In this document: positions 55,571 to 62,997 of the stretch, in pieces
How positions within the stretch are numbered: the stretch's first letter is position 1
Layout of the letters: the number at the start of each line of letters is the position of its first letter
Assembly (NCBI GenBank): GCA_000621425.1
Contig: JHYJ01000003.1
Span: 374,486 to 438,485 of the forward strand
Source: Lachnospiraceae bacterium AB2028
GTDB lineage: Bacteria > Bacillota > Clostridia > Lachnospirales > Lachnospiraceae
DNA length: 64,000 bases
Direction: 5' to 3'
Program-made: the position numbers and the translations under genes
Notes under the pieces: model-generated
What the model was told of the DNA's origin: nothing
The model's database searches: none
What the model saw: the letters and a program-made list of their open reading frames with translations, nothing else

Positions 55571-56419
55571 ATGTTCAGTGAAAGAAAAAAGGAACTGCTT
55601 CTGCAGCGTGGATTCAGCAAGGAGGATATAGATAACGAACTGAGTGAATACTGTGAGAAAAAAAAGGGATGGAATATCAGTGCGGTCAGCCCCGAGGATG
55701 TCCGGGATTCAGAAAGCATAGATGTTCTTAAAATGTTGTTCTGCAAAGACTGTATTCAGTCGCCAAGCTTTGGTGCTCCTTATGCAGAGTATAATCTGAG
55801 ATATTTTGCCGTCCATGAAAGTGCTTATACCGGATCCATGGCGGAGCTTGATCCTTACATAGCCTGCTTTGTAAGGGCGGTAAATGCCTGCGGCGTTAAT
55901 ACGGGCATGAGCTGTGACGGTTGGCACAGACATTATGACAAAGATCAGTACCGCCCTATGAAATTGTGGATGCTGGATAGGTACAGCACGCTCTGGCTCT
56001 GGCTTATCATGGAGCATGTATTTGGAGAAAAGTGGGATCCCGGTGACCACCGGAGGTCACTGATGTGGCACGATCAGTGGGAGCCGCACCAGTATGATGG
56101 CAACGAAACATATACGGAGCTGGAGGTGATGCGGGAATACCACAATGAAAAGAGCCTGCTGATATACCGTATCACGAAGGGGCGTGAAAAAGAAACCTAT
56201 GAGAAGCTGTACAGACAGGCACAGTTCCTGGAGAAATACAAAAGCGAAATACAATATATAAAAAGAAACATGCTGTATGACCTTCTTATGGATAAAGCAG
56301 TGGAAGATATATGCTGCAACATGGATTTCCTGGGCATAAGAAGAATAATGGAGAAGTACTGTCGCAAAGATCTGGCAGAGAGGGGTAAGTTGTGGCAGAA
56401 ACAGATGCGTGCATCGTGA
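55571..56419 (+). CDS. Unknown island protein
   Basis: 282 residues; ACAGGAGGTCAGCAC precedes the ATG. Helical N-terminus (MFSERKKELLLQRGFSKEDIDNELSEYCEKKKGW), a central CGVNTGMSCDGWHRHYDK motif, and several conserved-looking Trp/His residues (LMWHDQWEPHQYDG). The 'SCDGxH' pattern occurs in hypothetical proteins near phage and conjugative genes, but I cannot name the family. Placed between the ClpA-like unfoldase and the RecQ-like helicase, so likely a component of the same system. Followed at 73 bp by the helicase gene. Confidence 0.7.
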   Translation: MFSERKKELLLQRGFSKEDIDNELSEYCEKKKGWNISAVSPEDVRDSESIDVLKMLFCKDCIQSPSFGAPYAEYNLRYFAVHESAYTGSMAELDPYIACFVRAVNACGVNTGMSCDGWHRHYDKDQYRPMKLWMLDRYSTLWLWLIMEHVFGEKWDPGDHRRSLMWHDQWEPHQYDGNETYTELEVMREYHNEKSLLIYRITKGREKETYEKLYRQAQFLEKYKSEIQYIKRNMLYDLLMDKAVEDICCNMDFLGIRRIMEKYCRKDLAERGKLWQKQMRAS

Positions 56420-56492
56420 CAAAATGAAAACGATTTTGGCGTTTGCTATAATAACAAAGGAGCCGTGAATAATGGGAAATAAGGGGCTGTGA

Positions 56493-59162
56493 ATGATGGG
56501 TGATAAGGATCTGATAAAGTGCAAAAAAACAGACGCTGAAGACCAGATAGGATACTGGCTTTATCCGGAATTGAAGAAGCAAAAAAAGAAATTTGAATTC
56601 CGTCAGGACCAATGGGAGAATATCAGGAAGATCATAAACTGCTATAACGCAAGGATAAGCGAAAAAAACAGCAGCGATGCGTTTGTTCTCATGAGGACAG
56701 GAGGAGGAAAAACTCTTTGTTATCAATATCCCGCACTGTGTTTTGCAGGCTGCGGAAATTATGGTACAAAAAAAGGAATCACGATCGTCATAGAACCTTT
56801 GATCAGCCTTATCTATGATCAGGTAAATGAATTCAATGATAAAATGAAGCGTGCCAAGCAACCATACCGTGCTGTGGCATACCGTTCTGATAATGATGGC
56901 AGTACTCTGAAAAAAAGGCGGGGAATACTTAATGGAAAATACCAGCTCATATACACGTCTCCGGAAAGCATTAGCTATATCCTCAATAAAAGTTTTTTCA
57001 AGGAACTGAAGAATTGTGGCATCACAGTGAGTATGATAGTGGTGGACGAGTGCCACTGCATCAGCCAATGGGGATATGATTTTAGAAAAGAATATCTTGA
57101 GATTCCCGGTTTTATAAATATAATCAGACAGGAAAACCACCTGCCGGTGATAGCAGCATTTACTGCAACGGCATCAGTATCGATCTGCGATGATGTGTGC
57201 AGAAACCTCAGGATACATATGAACAATAAGCAGGACCTGACGAATAAAAATGCTCAGGAGAATCCGTTCAAGAAGGATAACCTGCTGCTCGATATAAGAA
57301 AAATCCCTGATGGGGAAACTAACAATCGACAAGTACGTTCATATATAGAGAAAAATAAAGAAAAAAAGGGAGTGGTGTTCTGCGCCACTATTAAAAACTT
57401 AACATCCCTTGGGAAGCATCTCGATAAGTATGATATTAAGTACACCATATATCACGGAAAGTTAAAAAATGAAGAAAAGAATGAGAATCTTGAAGCTTTT
57501 AGGCAGGCTAAAGGTTCTTATGTGATACTTGCTACCAAGGCCTTCAGCATGGGCGTGGATATAAAGGATGTCGATTATGTATTGCACAGGGATATGCCGG
57601 ATTCCATTGAGGAATATTATCAGGAAGTGGGCAGGGCCGGCAGGGACAGTATTAAATACACGAAAGAAAACAAAGCAGAGGCAGTCCTGTTTTTTTCTGA
57701 AAGGGATATTGAGTATTTTGGGGAACGATATGGACAAAGCGAAGAGGAATGTTTGTCTGATATTGAAAAGATAGCAAAACAGATAGGAGAAAGCAGGGCA
57801 AACAGTCTGAAAAAACTGCTGACAGATGCCGTAGATAAAAAACTAAAAAATGAGAAAATGTCTGATTTTATTTATGATGAGATACGTGCATACATGGATG
57901 AGCCCATAGGAGAATATGAAAAATTCAGAAGTGATAAAAAATACAGGGATCAGCTAAAGCTTCTCGAGACATCGCTTTCTGAAATATGTATAAATACTAC
58001 ATTAATCGCACACGCGATAAGAAAAGGCGGGTGTGAGTATAACACGAATTATTCAACTCATTATCATGGAAAAAAAAAGGGCACACAAAATGACACAGTA
58101 GAATTCAAACTGATTTCCGATACAGAAAAGGAAAACATAAATTTTTTTGACATGATGGTAGCGGATGCGGTCTATACGACAGGTCAGTATAGCCGGGATA
58201 ATATGATCACAGTTAATGACATACTGAGATGTATGACCGGTGATCCGAAAGCCAGGTTGTATCATACTTCAAAGGTTAAGGAAAAGGATATAGGACTCTT
58301 GGTCCAGGAGAGCATTCGAAAACTCTGCAATATTAAGATAGAGATAAAACATACAGGAGAAGAGCTTAAGGATAAATTGGGAAGAAAGTCAAAAGATGTT
58401 TTTGAAGGTAATTTTCTTGAATTAGAAAAATTTGAAGATAAATCTTCCAGGTCATATAAGCAGGATGAAAATACGACATATAAATATAAAAAACCTCCAC
58501 TTTATGAATATGCCGAATACTGCAACGGTGAATTTACGACCATCCCCCATGAAATGCTAGCAGTGGAAAAGCCAAGGCCGAAACAGAAGCAGGGTGAGAA
58601 ACAGGGGAAGTTTCCTAATTCATACCTGAATACTAAGATCAAGTTCTTCATAGCGTTTAGGATCAGCATTCTCAGGGCTACCGGATGGCGAGAATCATTT
58701 CAGAATGGTGAAAGGGAGGATGTGGAAGGAAAAAAGTTCCGGTATGGTGTGATAAGGTTATTTGGTGAAGATTTCTCAAAAGATAACATCCGTCCCGGTT
58801 TAACTATCGTAGGTCCAGGGAAAGGCCTTGTTATAAAGAGATATAGATATTTAAATGATGTATTGGGAAACGGAACATTGACTTTGTATGATGAAAGCGG
58901 AAAGATAAATGATCGAAAGTATAGAGATATTATACAGCAAAGAGTTGAAGATGTTCTAACTGCGATAGTGAATGCTTACAGTGATATCGAAATATACTGT
59001 AGGGAAGAAGGAAATAAATATAGGAGAGTTAAGCGCAATTCGGAGCAGGAAGGGCAAGAAGAGCAAGAAGATCAAGGGCTGACACTGCAGGAGTTGAAGG
59101 ATCTACAAGGGATAGCCGCGGCATCGCCGCAGAAGCAGCCGGATTTGCTAATTATTTGTTAA
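56493..59162 (+). CDS. RecQ-family DNA helicase with novel C-terminus
   Basis: 889 residues. Helicase motifs: RTGGGKTLCYQYPALCFA (about 69-86; RecQ-type motif I), VVDECHCISQWGYDFRKEYLE (DEAH-like 'DECHCIS', motif II; about 184-204), TATASVSICDDV (motif III), AFSMGVDIKDVDYVLHRDMP and YYQEVGRAGRDS (motif VI, about 373-384). The residues beyond about 420 (another 460) do not resemble the RecQ-Ct zinc/winged-helix or HRDC domains. It starts on ATGATG with AAGGGG upstream. Last gene of the island; about 55 bp later the cassette region begins. Possible roles are unwinding of foreign or damaged DNA. Confidence 0.87.
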   Translation: MMGDKDLIKCKKTDAEDQIGYWLYPELKKQKKKFEFRQDQWENIRKIINCYNARISEKNSSDAFVLMRTGGGKTLCYQYPALCFAGCGNYGTKKGITIVIEPLISLIYDQVNEFNDKMKRAKQPYRAVAYRSDNDGSTLKKRRGILNGKYQLIYTSPESISYILNKSFFKELKNCGITVSMIVVDECHCISQWGYDFRKEYLEIPGFINIIRQENHLPVIAAFTATASVSICDDVCRNLRIHMNNKQDLTNKNAQENPFKKDNLLLDIRKIPDGETNNRQVRSYIEKNKEKKGVVFCATIKNLTSLGKHLDKYDIKYTIYHGKLKNEEKNENLEAFRQAKGSYVILATKAFSMGVDIKDVDYVLHRDMPDSIEEYYQEVGRAGRDSIKYTKENKAEAVLFFSERDIEYFGERYGQSEEECLSDIEKIAKQIGESRANSLKKLLTDAVDKKLKNEKMSDFIYDEIRAYMDEPIGEYEKFRSDKKYRDQLKLLETSLSEICINTTLIAHAIRKGGCEYNTNYSTHYHGKKKGTQNDTVEFKLISDTEKENINFFDMMVADAVYTTGQYSRDNMITVNDILRCMTGDPKARLYHTSKVKEKDIGLLVQESIRKLCNIKIEIKHTGEELKDKLGRKSKDVFEGNFLELEKFEDKSSRSYKQDENTTYKYKKPPLYEYAEYCNGEFTTIPHEMLAVEKPRPKQKQGEKQGKFPNSYLNTKIKFFIAFRISILRATGWRESFQNGEREDVEGKKFRYGVIRLFGEDFSKDNIRPGLTIVGPGKGLVIKRYRYLNDVLGNGTLTLYDESGKINDRKYRDIIQQRVEDVLTAIVNAYSDIEIYCREEGNKYRRVKRNSEQEGQEEQEDQGLTLQELKDLQGIAAASPQKQPDLLIIC

Positions 59163-59216
59163 TTGGTGGTTACAGGGTAAAAATAATAGCGTGAATCTCT
59201 CAGCCTAAAAAAAGCT

Positions 59217-59247
59217 CCTGTCCTGACAAGAAGTATCAGGGCAGGAG
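59217..59247. repeat. GC hairpin at the left edge of cassette 0
   Basis: CTCCTGTCCTGA, 9-nt loop, TCAGGGCAGGAG. Read leftward it is followed by CTTTTTTT, a good intrinsic terminator for minus-strand transcripts. On the plus strand it is followed by GTGTAAGGGAAAGGAGAGGAGAATG, the same context as the 19-bp palindromes at 61726 and 62664, so it is the diverged homologue of those. Confidence 0.7.
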
Positions 59248-59268
59248 TGTAAGGGAAAGGAGAGGAGA

Positions 59269-59313
59269 ATGAAATCTTTTTGGGGTTTTATTTATAATTA
59301 CGGCCACCAATAA
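59269..59313 (+). CDS. Tiny ORF, 14 codons (cassette 0)
   Basis: ATG at 59269 directly after AAAGGAGAGGAGA; codes MKSFWGFIYNYGHQ and stops at TAA. Equivalent positions in cassettes 1 and 2 carry other short ORFs with the same AGGAGAGGA ribosome-binding site (61764 and 62709). Whether it is translated is unknown; such a strong site before so short an ORF points to a leader peptide or micropeptide. Confidence 0.4.
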   Translation: MKSFWGFIYNYGHQ

Positions 59314-59375
59314 AGCCGTAGAAACCCAGAAGCATGGGGAGTTCTGCGGAGACTATGTAAAAAAATCAAAGCTAT
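59284..59375. repeat. Repeat element A (structured, three copies A-C)
   Basis: Shares with copies at 60270-60345 and 62845-62935 the order ATTACGGC, TAGAAAC, a variable stem around GGGGA, CTGCGGAGA and TAAAAAA(A)-TCA. In A the variable stem is CAGAA/TTCTG and ACGGC pairs with GCCGT; in C it is GCAGG/CCTGC. Different bases but the same pairing suggests compensatory change and therefore a folded RNA. Each copy lies 50-70 bp downstream of a minus-strand gene. Confidence 0.5.
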
Positions 59376-59442
59376 TTACCGTGGGACAGTGCGTGCCGTC
59401 CCCTGGGGCAAATGCCCCCGGGGAGCGCACAGTGGAGAAGGT

Positions 59443-59898
59443 CTATGCGTTTTCCTCGGCACGGGCTGCCCTGTACGCGCGGTAGTTCTCGGCCCATGCG
59501 CGGGCGATGTCGCCAGCGTACATCCTTGCACCGTAGTCGTGCTCGTAGATGTCCTTGCCGTCTGCATCGATGCCGATGCACCTTCTGACGGTGACCTTCC
59601 TGACGGTTCCTGCGCTGCCGAGCACGATTCTCCTCATGCCGGGGATTATGGTCCCGTTGGGCCTTGTCGCGGGGAAGACCTGCTTGGGGTACGCGGGGAT
59701 ACGGCAGATGCCGGGGAGTGACACGATGTAGAGCCTGGTGCCGTCAGCCCTTGTCATCTCACTGATGAGCTTGTCGCTCACGAAGTTGATAGAGACTGTG
59801 TCTGCTGCTGCGTCTGTGAATGTTCTGCTTGTCATGGTTTTTACCTCCTTCTGGCTGCTGCTTGGGTTGGTTGAAATTTTTAAGAATGTCTCTGCCAT
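59443..59898 (-). CDS. Cassette protein, copy 1 (unrecognised family)
   Basis: 151 residues from the ATG at 59898 (AAAGGAGA upstream). A second in-frame ATG at 59835 has an even better ribosome-binding site (AAGGAGGTAAAAACC), giving a 130-residue form MTSRTFTDAAADTVSINFVSDKLISE...; either or both may be used. The core (SLPGICRIPAYPKQVF, ATRPNGTIIPGMRRIVLGSAGTVRKVTV, ending ARAWAENYRAYRAARAEENA) is shared with copies 2 and 3. Predicted all-beta core with an Arg/Ala helix at the end; GC-rich compared with the island. Function unknown. Confidence 0.75.
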   Translation of the reverse strand: MAETFLKISTNPSSSQKEVKTMTSRTFTDAAADTVSINFVSDKLISEMTRADGTRLYIVSLPGICRIPAYPKQVFPATRPNGTIIPGMRRIVLGSAGTVRKVTVRRCIGIDADGKDIYEHDYGARMYAGDIARAWAENYRAYRAARAEENA

Positions 59899-59955
59899 TT
59901 TTTTGTCTCCTTTCTACGGAAGTTGATGTGGCTTGGCTGCCACGTTTACGTTTTC

Positions 59956-60062
59956 TGGGGACCTTTGTCTCCCCTAATGCTATTCTCGAATTTTTGACCA
60001 CGTAGAGGTTCAAATCCCCTGCCCGCTGCCGTCCCCCCGGGGCCTTCCTGGGGCAGCGGGAG
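59956..60062 (-). repeat. Conserved leader of cassette protein 1
   Basis: TGGGGACCTTTGTCTCCC (59956-59973; GGGGA/TCTCC hairpin), then TTTTTGACCACGTAG...GTTCAAATCCC and an imperfect palindrome CCCGCTGCC ... GGCAGCGGG (60021-60061). The same elements in the same order lie upstream of cassette protein 3 (63521-63600). They are transcribed in the 5' part of the minus-strand mRNA. Together with copy 3 this defines a conserved 5' leader RNA. Confidence 0.6.
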
Positions 60063-60209
60063 CAGTACTCTTTTGGTCTCTTTTTATACACGCTCGGATT
60101 TTTTGGCCAGCTGTAGCGGGCCAAAAATCCTGCAGTTATCCTGCCGCTTGCGGCGATAGTCGACGGAAAACATCCATGGCTTTCCCGGAGAAAACGAAAG
60201 TAATTCATC

Positions 60210-60236
60210 GTCATCCGCGGCCGTGCCGCGGATGAC
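60210..60236. repeat. Perfect 11-bp stem hairpin
   Basis: GTCATCCGCGG-CCGTG-CCGCGGATGAC, in the 458-bp gap 59899-60356, which also contains TTTTTGGCC/GGGCCAAAAA (60088-60118) and the structured leader of cassette 1. The related CCGCGG-CTACG-CCGCGG lies at 62758-62774. The gap holds no supported gene. Confidence 0.6.
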
Positions 60237-60269
60237 GGAATAGTTTATTATGTCGTATAAATGAGTGGA

Positions 60270-60345
60270 TTATAATTACGGCGTTTTATAATGCACTAGA
60301 AACTAAGCAGATATAGGGTGTATCGGGGAAACGCTAGAAAAAACT
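60270..60345. repeat. Repeat element B (degenerate copy of A)
   Basis: TTATAATTACGGCG, then CTAGAAACTAAGCAG, GGGGAAACGCTAG and AAAAAACTCA match elements A and C in order. It stands just downstream of the DUF234 remnant on the minus strand. Confidence 0.4.
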
Positions 60346-60356
60346 CACAACAAAAT

Positions 60357-60662
60357 TCAGAACGAGATTCGGTTTGTCCCCGGATAGTCTTTATCATTTT
60401 TTCCAAGCAGGTCGATTTCTATCTGCTTGAGTTTCTTTGCTTCATCACGGATGGTATCCTGATATTCAGTTATTTCTGTGAGCACCGGAAAACCGTTTGT
60501 TCCGGCATGCATCATTAGATATTCTTTGGACATCTTTTCAAAAACGCTGCCCATGAAATCATGAAGTTGATTTTTAACATTTGATTCATAATACATAGCA
60601 CCATTTCCGGCATTTATCAGGCTTATGGCTCTTCCCACATATCTGAACCAAAACTCGAGCAT
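60357..60662 (-). pseudogene. C-terminal remnant of a DUF234 ATPase
   Basis: About 101 codons: EFWFRYVGRAISLINAGNGAMYYESNVKNQLHDFMGSVFEKMSKEYLMM resembles the C-terminal DUF234 part of archaeal/bacterial AAA ATPases (FWFRYV ... YMGxxFExICREYL). The ATPase domain is missing and no ribosome-binding site precedes the ATG, so it is a relic. It adjoins repeat element B. The gap to the HNH gene (60663-60880) has only AT-rich DNA with a small CCGAAAT/ATTTCGG palindrome. Confidence 0.6.
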
Positions 60663-60880
60663 GCTGTCATTAAGTATGTAGTAAGGCTTTTTTGAGCAAC
60701 TAGAAATTAAATTTACCGAAATAAATTTCGGCCAAATGGATTTCGGTTGATTAAATTATATATATTGCGTAGGAAGAACAAGAACTAATAAAGCTCTTTT
60801 ACGGCAAATATGGGGTCGTATCTCTTGAACAATTTAAGATCGAACCGCGGAGATTAGTAATTGAAAAGCGAGGGTAGAGT

Positions 60881-61441
60881 ATGAAAAAAGAGAGAGAAAC
60901 TATGGTAAAATTGGTGAAGCTTCGCAATGAAATACGGAAACGGAGGTGCGTGAGTCAGATGGATGAGTTATATAAGGGAGGGCAGCGGATATGTGCCATA
61001 TGCGGGAAGAGTATAGAAAGGGGCTACAGTGTTGATCATGTCTATCCGAGGGCGATATACAAATGGTCGGAAAAATACCTATCCAGAGACGAGCAGAATC
61101 AGCTGGTGGATTGCATAGAGTCTGATGGTAATTATGTAGAAACCCACAGAGACTGCAATATGGCGAAAGAGGATACGATGCCGCAAATAGATAGGCTCTA
61201 TTTAACTCCGGAGAAAAAAAAGGAACTGCAGCTGGTCGAGGAAAAAATACACAAGGAACTGGAGAATTATACCAATCAGAAATCACAGCTGTTACGAAAT
61301 CAAAATGGGAAGTGCATCGGGTGCGGATGTGACCTGCAGGAAGGTGTTCTGCGCCGCAAGGATCCCAAAATGCCTAGAATATGGGAAAACGCCTGCGTTG
61401 TCTGTCATGAGTGCAACATAAAAAGGGAGAGGTTTTGTTAA
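60881..61441 (+). CDS. HNH endonuclease-like protein with two zinc knuckles
   Basis: 186 residues; GAGGGTAGAGT precedes the ATG. HNH core: RICAICGKSIERGYSVDHVYPRAIYKW (CxxC, then DHV), then SDGNYVETHRDCNMAKED (N, H, and HxxC/NxxK). A second zinc-type motif GKCIGCGCDLQEGVL ... ACVVCHECNIKRERFC closes the protein. Predicted DNA nuclease. It is coupled to the next gene (1-bp gap) as a nuclease plus HATPase pair, a combination typical of accessory defence modules. Full length appears intact. Confidence 0.8.
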   Translation: MKKERETMVKLVKLRNEIRKRRCVSQMDELYKGGQRICAICGKSIERGYSVDHVYPRAIYKWSEKYLSRDEQNQLVDCIESDGNYVETHRDCNMAKEDTMPQIDRLYLTPEKKKELQLVEEKIHKELENYTNQKSQLLRNQNGKCIGCGCDLQEGVLRRKDPKMPRIWENACVVCHECNIKRERFC

Positions 61442-61725
61442 TATGTTCAAACCCCGAAAACAGTATGAGCTTGTAAGCAATGTATACAAGTACCATTTGG
61501 AAAGATCCGCCGGTGAACTGGAAATGGATGACAGGGTATACCTGTCCTGTATGGCTCCGCATGTGTCCGGACTGCCTGAAAATGTCAGGCATATATGGGG
61601 GTATGCCTTTAGTGAAATGATCAACAATGTCATAGATCATTCGGGATCACCGAGTGTTGACATTATAGTCAGGCAGGATCATTTGAGTACATTTGGAAAC
61701 ATGCGATTCCCTGAAAAAAAATACC

Positions 61726-61744
61726 CCTGCCCCTACGGGGCAGG
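61726..61744. repeat. Cassette palindrome, copy 1
   Basis: CCTGCCCCTACGGGGCAGG followed by AAGTATTAAGGAGAGGATAATG. Identical 19-mers lie at 62664 and 63629, spaced 938 and 965 bp. Confidence 0.95.
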
Positions 61745-61763
61745 AAGTATTAAGGAGAGGATA

Positions 61764-61808
61764 ATGAAAATGTTTACTGATATTTTGCCTGTATTGGCCA
61801 CGGCGTAG
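61764..61808 (+). CDS. Tiny ORF, 14 codons (cassette 1)
   Basis: ATG at 61764 after AAGGAGAGGATA; codes MKMFTDILPVLATA with its stop inside GCCACGGCGTAGCCGTGG, a perfect hairpin. Cassette 2 has an equivalent ORF whose stop lies inside CACGACGTAGTCGTG, so position of the stop in a hairpin is conserved although the sequence differs. Confidence 0.45.
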   Translation: MKMFTDILPVLATA

Positions 61809-61923
61809 CCGTGGATGTAATGCAGCCAAAAGCAGGCGGCCCGGAGGGCCTCCCGCCCCGGCAAAGGGGTGCCAGGGCAGGTGAGCATCGAAGGAGAGGG
61901 CGTAAAGTTGAGGTAAGCGGCAA

Positions 61924-62487
61924 TCAGTAGTGCCAGCCGTTCTGCATGGCTTGTTCCCAGATTTCATCATCTGAGAGGAAATCCATGTAGTCTGGGTCGT
62001 AGCCCTCGTCTGCCAGGTAGTCCCGGGGGTCATCGTAGTAGTCGCTGTCATAGTAGTCATCGTCATAGTAGTCATCATCATAGTAGTCATCATCATAGTA
62101 GTCATCATGCCCGCTCCCACAGCTAGTCTCTTGCGCGGCTGCCTTGGATGCCCTGTACTCGTTGTAGCTCTCGGCCCATCTGGAGGCGATGTCGTCGATG
62201 GGCATCCGGGCATAGTTGTACTCGTAGATGCTGTTGCCGTCCCCGTCAACGCCGGTGCACCTGCTGACGGATACCTTCCTGACGGTCCCGGCCCTGCCGA
62301 GCATGATGTCCTTCATCCCGGGGATTACGGTCAGGCCGTCCATCCTGGTCGCATCGGAAATCTGCTCGGGGTTCACGGTGATGCTGCAGATGCCCGGAAG
62401 GAACACGCTGAAGAATGTGTCGCCGTTTGCGTCCGTCCTCGGGTAGATGAGCTTCTCGCTTACGTTGTAAAGGTAGATGTTTTTCAT
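61924..62487 (-). CDS. Cassette protein, copy 2 with Asp/Tyr-rich tail
   Basis: 187 residues from the ATG at 62487, with CAGGAGGAAAAATC upstream. The core (SEKLIYPRTDANGDTFFSVFLPGIC, ATRMDGLTVIPGMKDIMLGRAGTVRKVSV, ASRWAESYNEYRASKAAAQ) aligns with copies 1 and 3, but the N-terminal NPSSS-type extension is absent. After residue 130 an Asp/Tyr repeat tail (five YYDDD units) and a C-terminal helix (DYMDFLSDDEIWEQAMQNGWHY) are added. Function unknown; the acidic tail may mediate self-association or binding. Confidence 0.75.
   Translation of the reverse strand: MKNIYLYNVSEKLIYPRTDANGDTFFSVFLPGICSITVNPEQISDATRMDGLTVIPGMKDIMLGRAGTVRKVSVSRCTGVDGDGNSIYEYNYARMPIDDIASRWAESYNEYRASKAAAQETSCGSGHDDYYDDDYYDDDYYDDDYYDSDYYDDPRDYLADEGYDPDYMDFLSDDEIWEQAMQNGWHY
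62031..62109. repeat. 15-bp tandem repeat inside cassette protein 2
   Basis: About five copies of a 15-bp unit (CATCATCATAGTAGT) coding YYDDD on the minus strand. Whole-codon units keep the frame, so the tail length can vary by slippage. Confidence 0.85.
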
Positions 62488-62640
62488 GATTTTTCCTCCT
62501 GTTTTATTGGATGCTGTGTGGCTAGCTGCCACGTTTGTGTGTCCGGTAGCGCATTTCGCACCTTTTTGTTTTTTTCGTGTTATTAACGACGTAGTCGTTC
62601 AGATTCCGTCGGCTTCTTTTTGCTCCGCTCCCAATTTTTT
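62488..62640 (-). repeat. Conserved leader of cassette protein 2
   Basis: The first 45 nt upstream of the start (GGCAGCTAGCCACACAGCAT, then CCAATAAAACAGGAGGAAAAATC) are almost identical to those of copy 3 (63463-63507). Further upstream lie AACGACGTAGTCGTT (62587-62601) and TTCTTTTTGCTCCGCTCCC. The middle 50 nt differ from copy 3. It lies in a 465-bp gap (62533-62997 with the rest of cassette 2). Confidence 0.65.
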
Positions 62641-62663
62641 TCTTATGGATAGCCCCCGAAGGG

Positions 62664-62682
62664 CCTGCCCCTACGGGGCAGG
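62664..62682. repeat. Cassette palindrome, copy 2
   Basis: CCTGCCCCTACGGGGCAGG, preceded by AGCCCCCGAAGGG and followed by AAGTATGGAAAGGAGAGGAG. Confidence 0.95.
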
Positions 62683-62708
62683 AAGTATGGAAAGGAGAGG
62701 AGAACGAA

Positions 62709-62747
62709 ATGTTACCTGATGTTTTTCTAGGATTGATCACGACGTAG
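62709..62747 (+). CDS. Tiny ORF, 12 codons (cassette 2)
   Basis: ATG at 62709 after AAAGGAGAGGAGAACGAA; codes MLPDVFLGLITT and stops at TAG within CACGACGTAGTCGTG. Directly followed by CCGCGG-CTACG-CCGCGG (62758-62774). A second short ORF, MDFFFELSRFFMDFIYGRQ (62809-62868), overlaps element C but lacks a good ribosome-binding site. Confidence 0.4.
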   Translation: MLPDVFLGLITT

Positions 62748-62844
62748 TCGTGGAAAACCGCGGCTACGCCGCGGATGGAAAGAAAGATATTCATAGAAAA
62801 TATCTTATATGGACTTCTTTTTTGAGTTATCTAGATTTTTTATG

Positions 62845-62935
62845 GATTTTATTTACGGCCGTCAGTAAAATCATAGAAACTTAGCAGGCAAGGGGAATCC
62901 TGCGGAGATAACGGTAAAAAAACTCACAGCCGGTT
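62845..62935. repeat. Repeat element C
   Basis: Contains TTTACGGC, ATAGAAAC, GCAGG-CAAGGGGAAT-CCTGC, GGAGA and TAAAAAAACTCA, matching element A. It is 62 bp downstream of cassette protein 3 on the minus strand. Confidence 0.55.
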
Positions 62936-62997
62936 ACTGTAGTAGCGTGCGTGCCGTCCCCGGGGCAGATGCCCCAGGGGAGCGCGCATTGGAGCTG

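Larger units (their letters stand above)
61443..61808 (+). pseudogene. Truncated HATPase/STAS-like (DUF4325-type) gene
   Basis: Starts normally (MFKPRKQYELVSNVYKYHLERSAG ... GLPENVRHIWGYAFSEMINNVIDHSGSPSVDIIVRQDHLST), which matches the beginning of two-domain proteins with a histidine-kinase-like ATPase domain and DUF4325. Native coding ends near 61700-61725, where the cassette palindrome begins; the frame then runs by chance through the tiny ORF to a stop at 61808. Missing are the rest of the ATPase fold and the STAS-like domain. The cassette therefore seems to have entered this gene. Confidence 0.7.
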
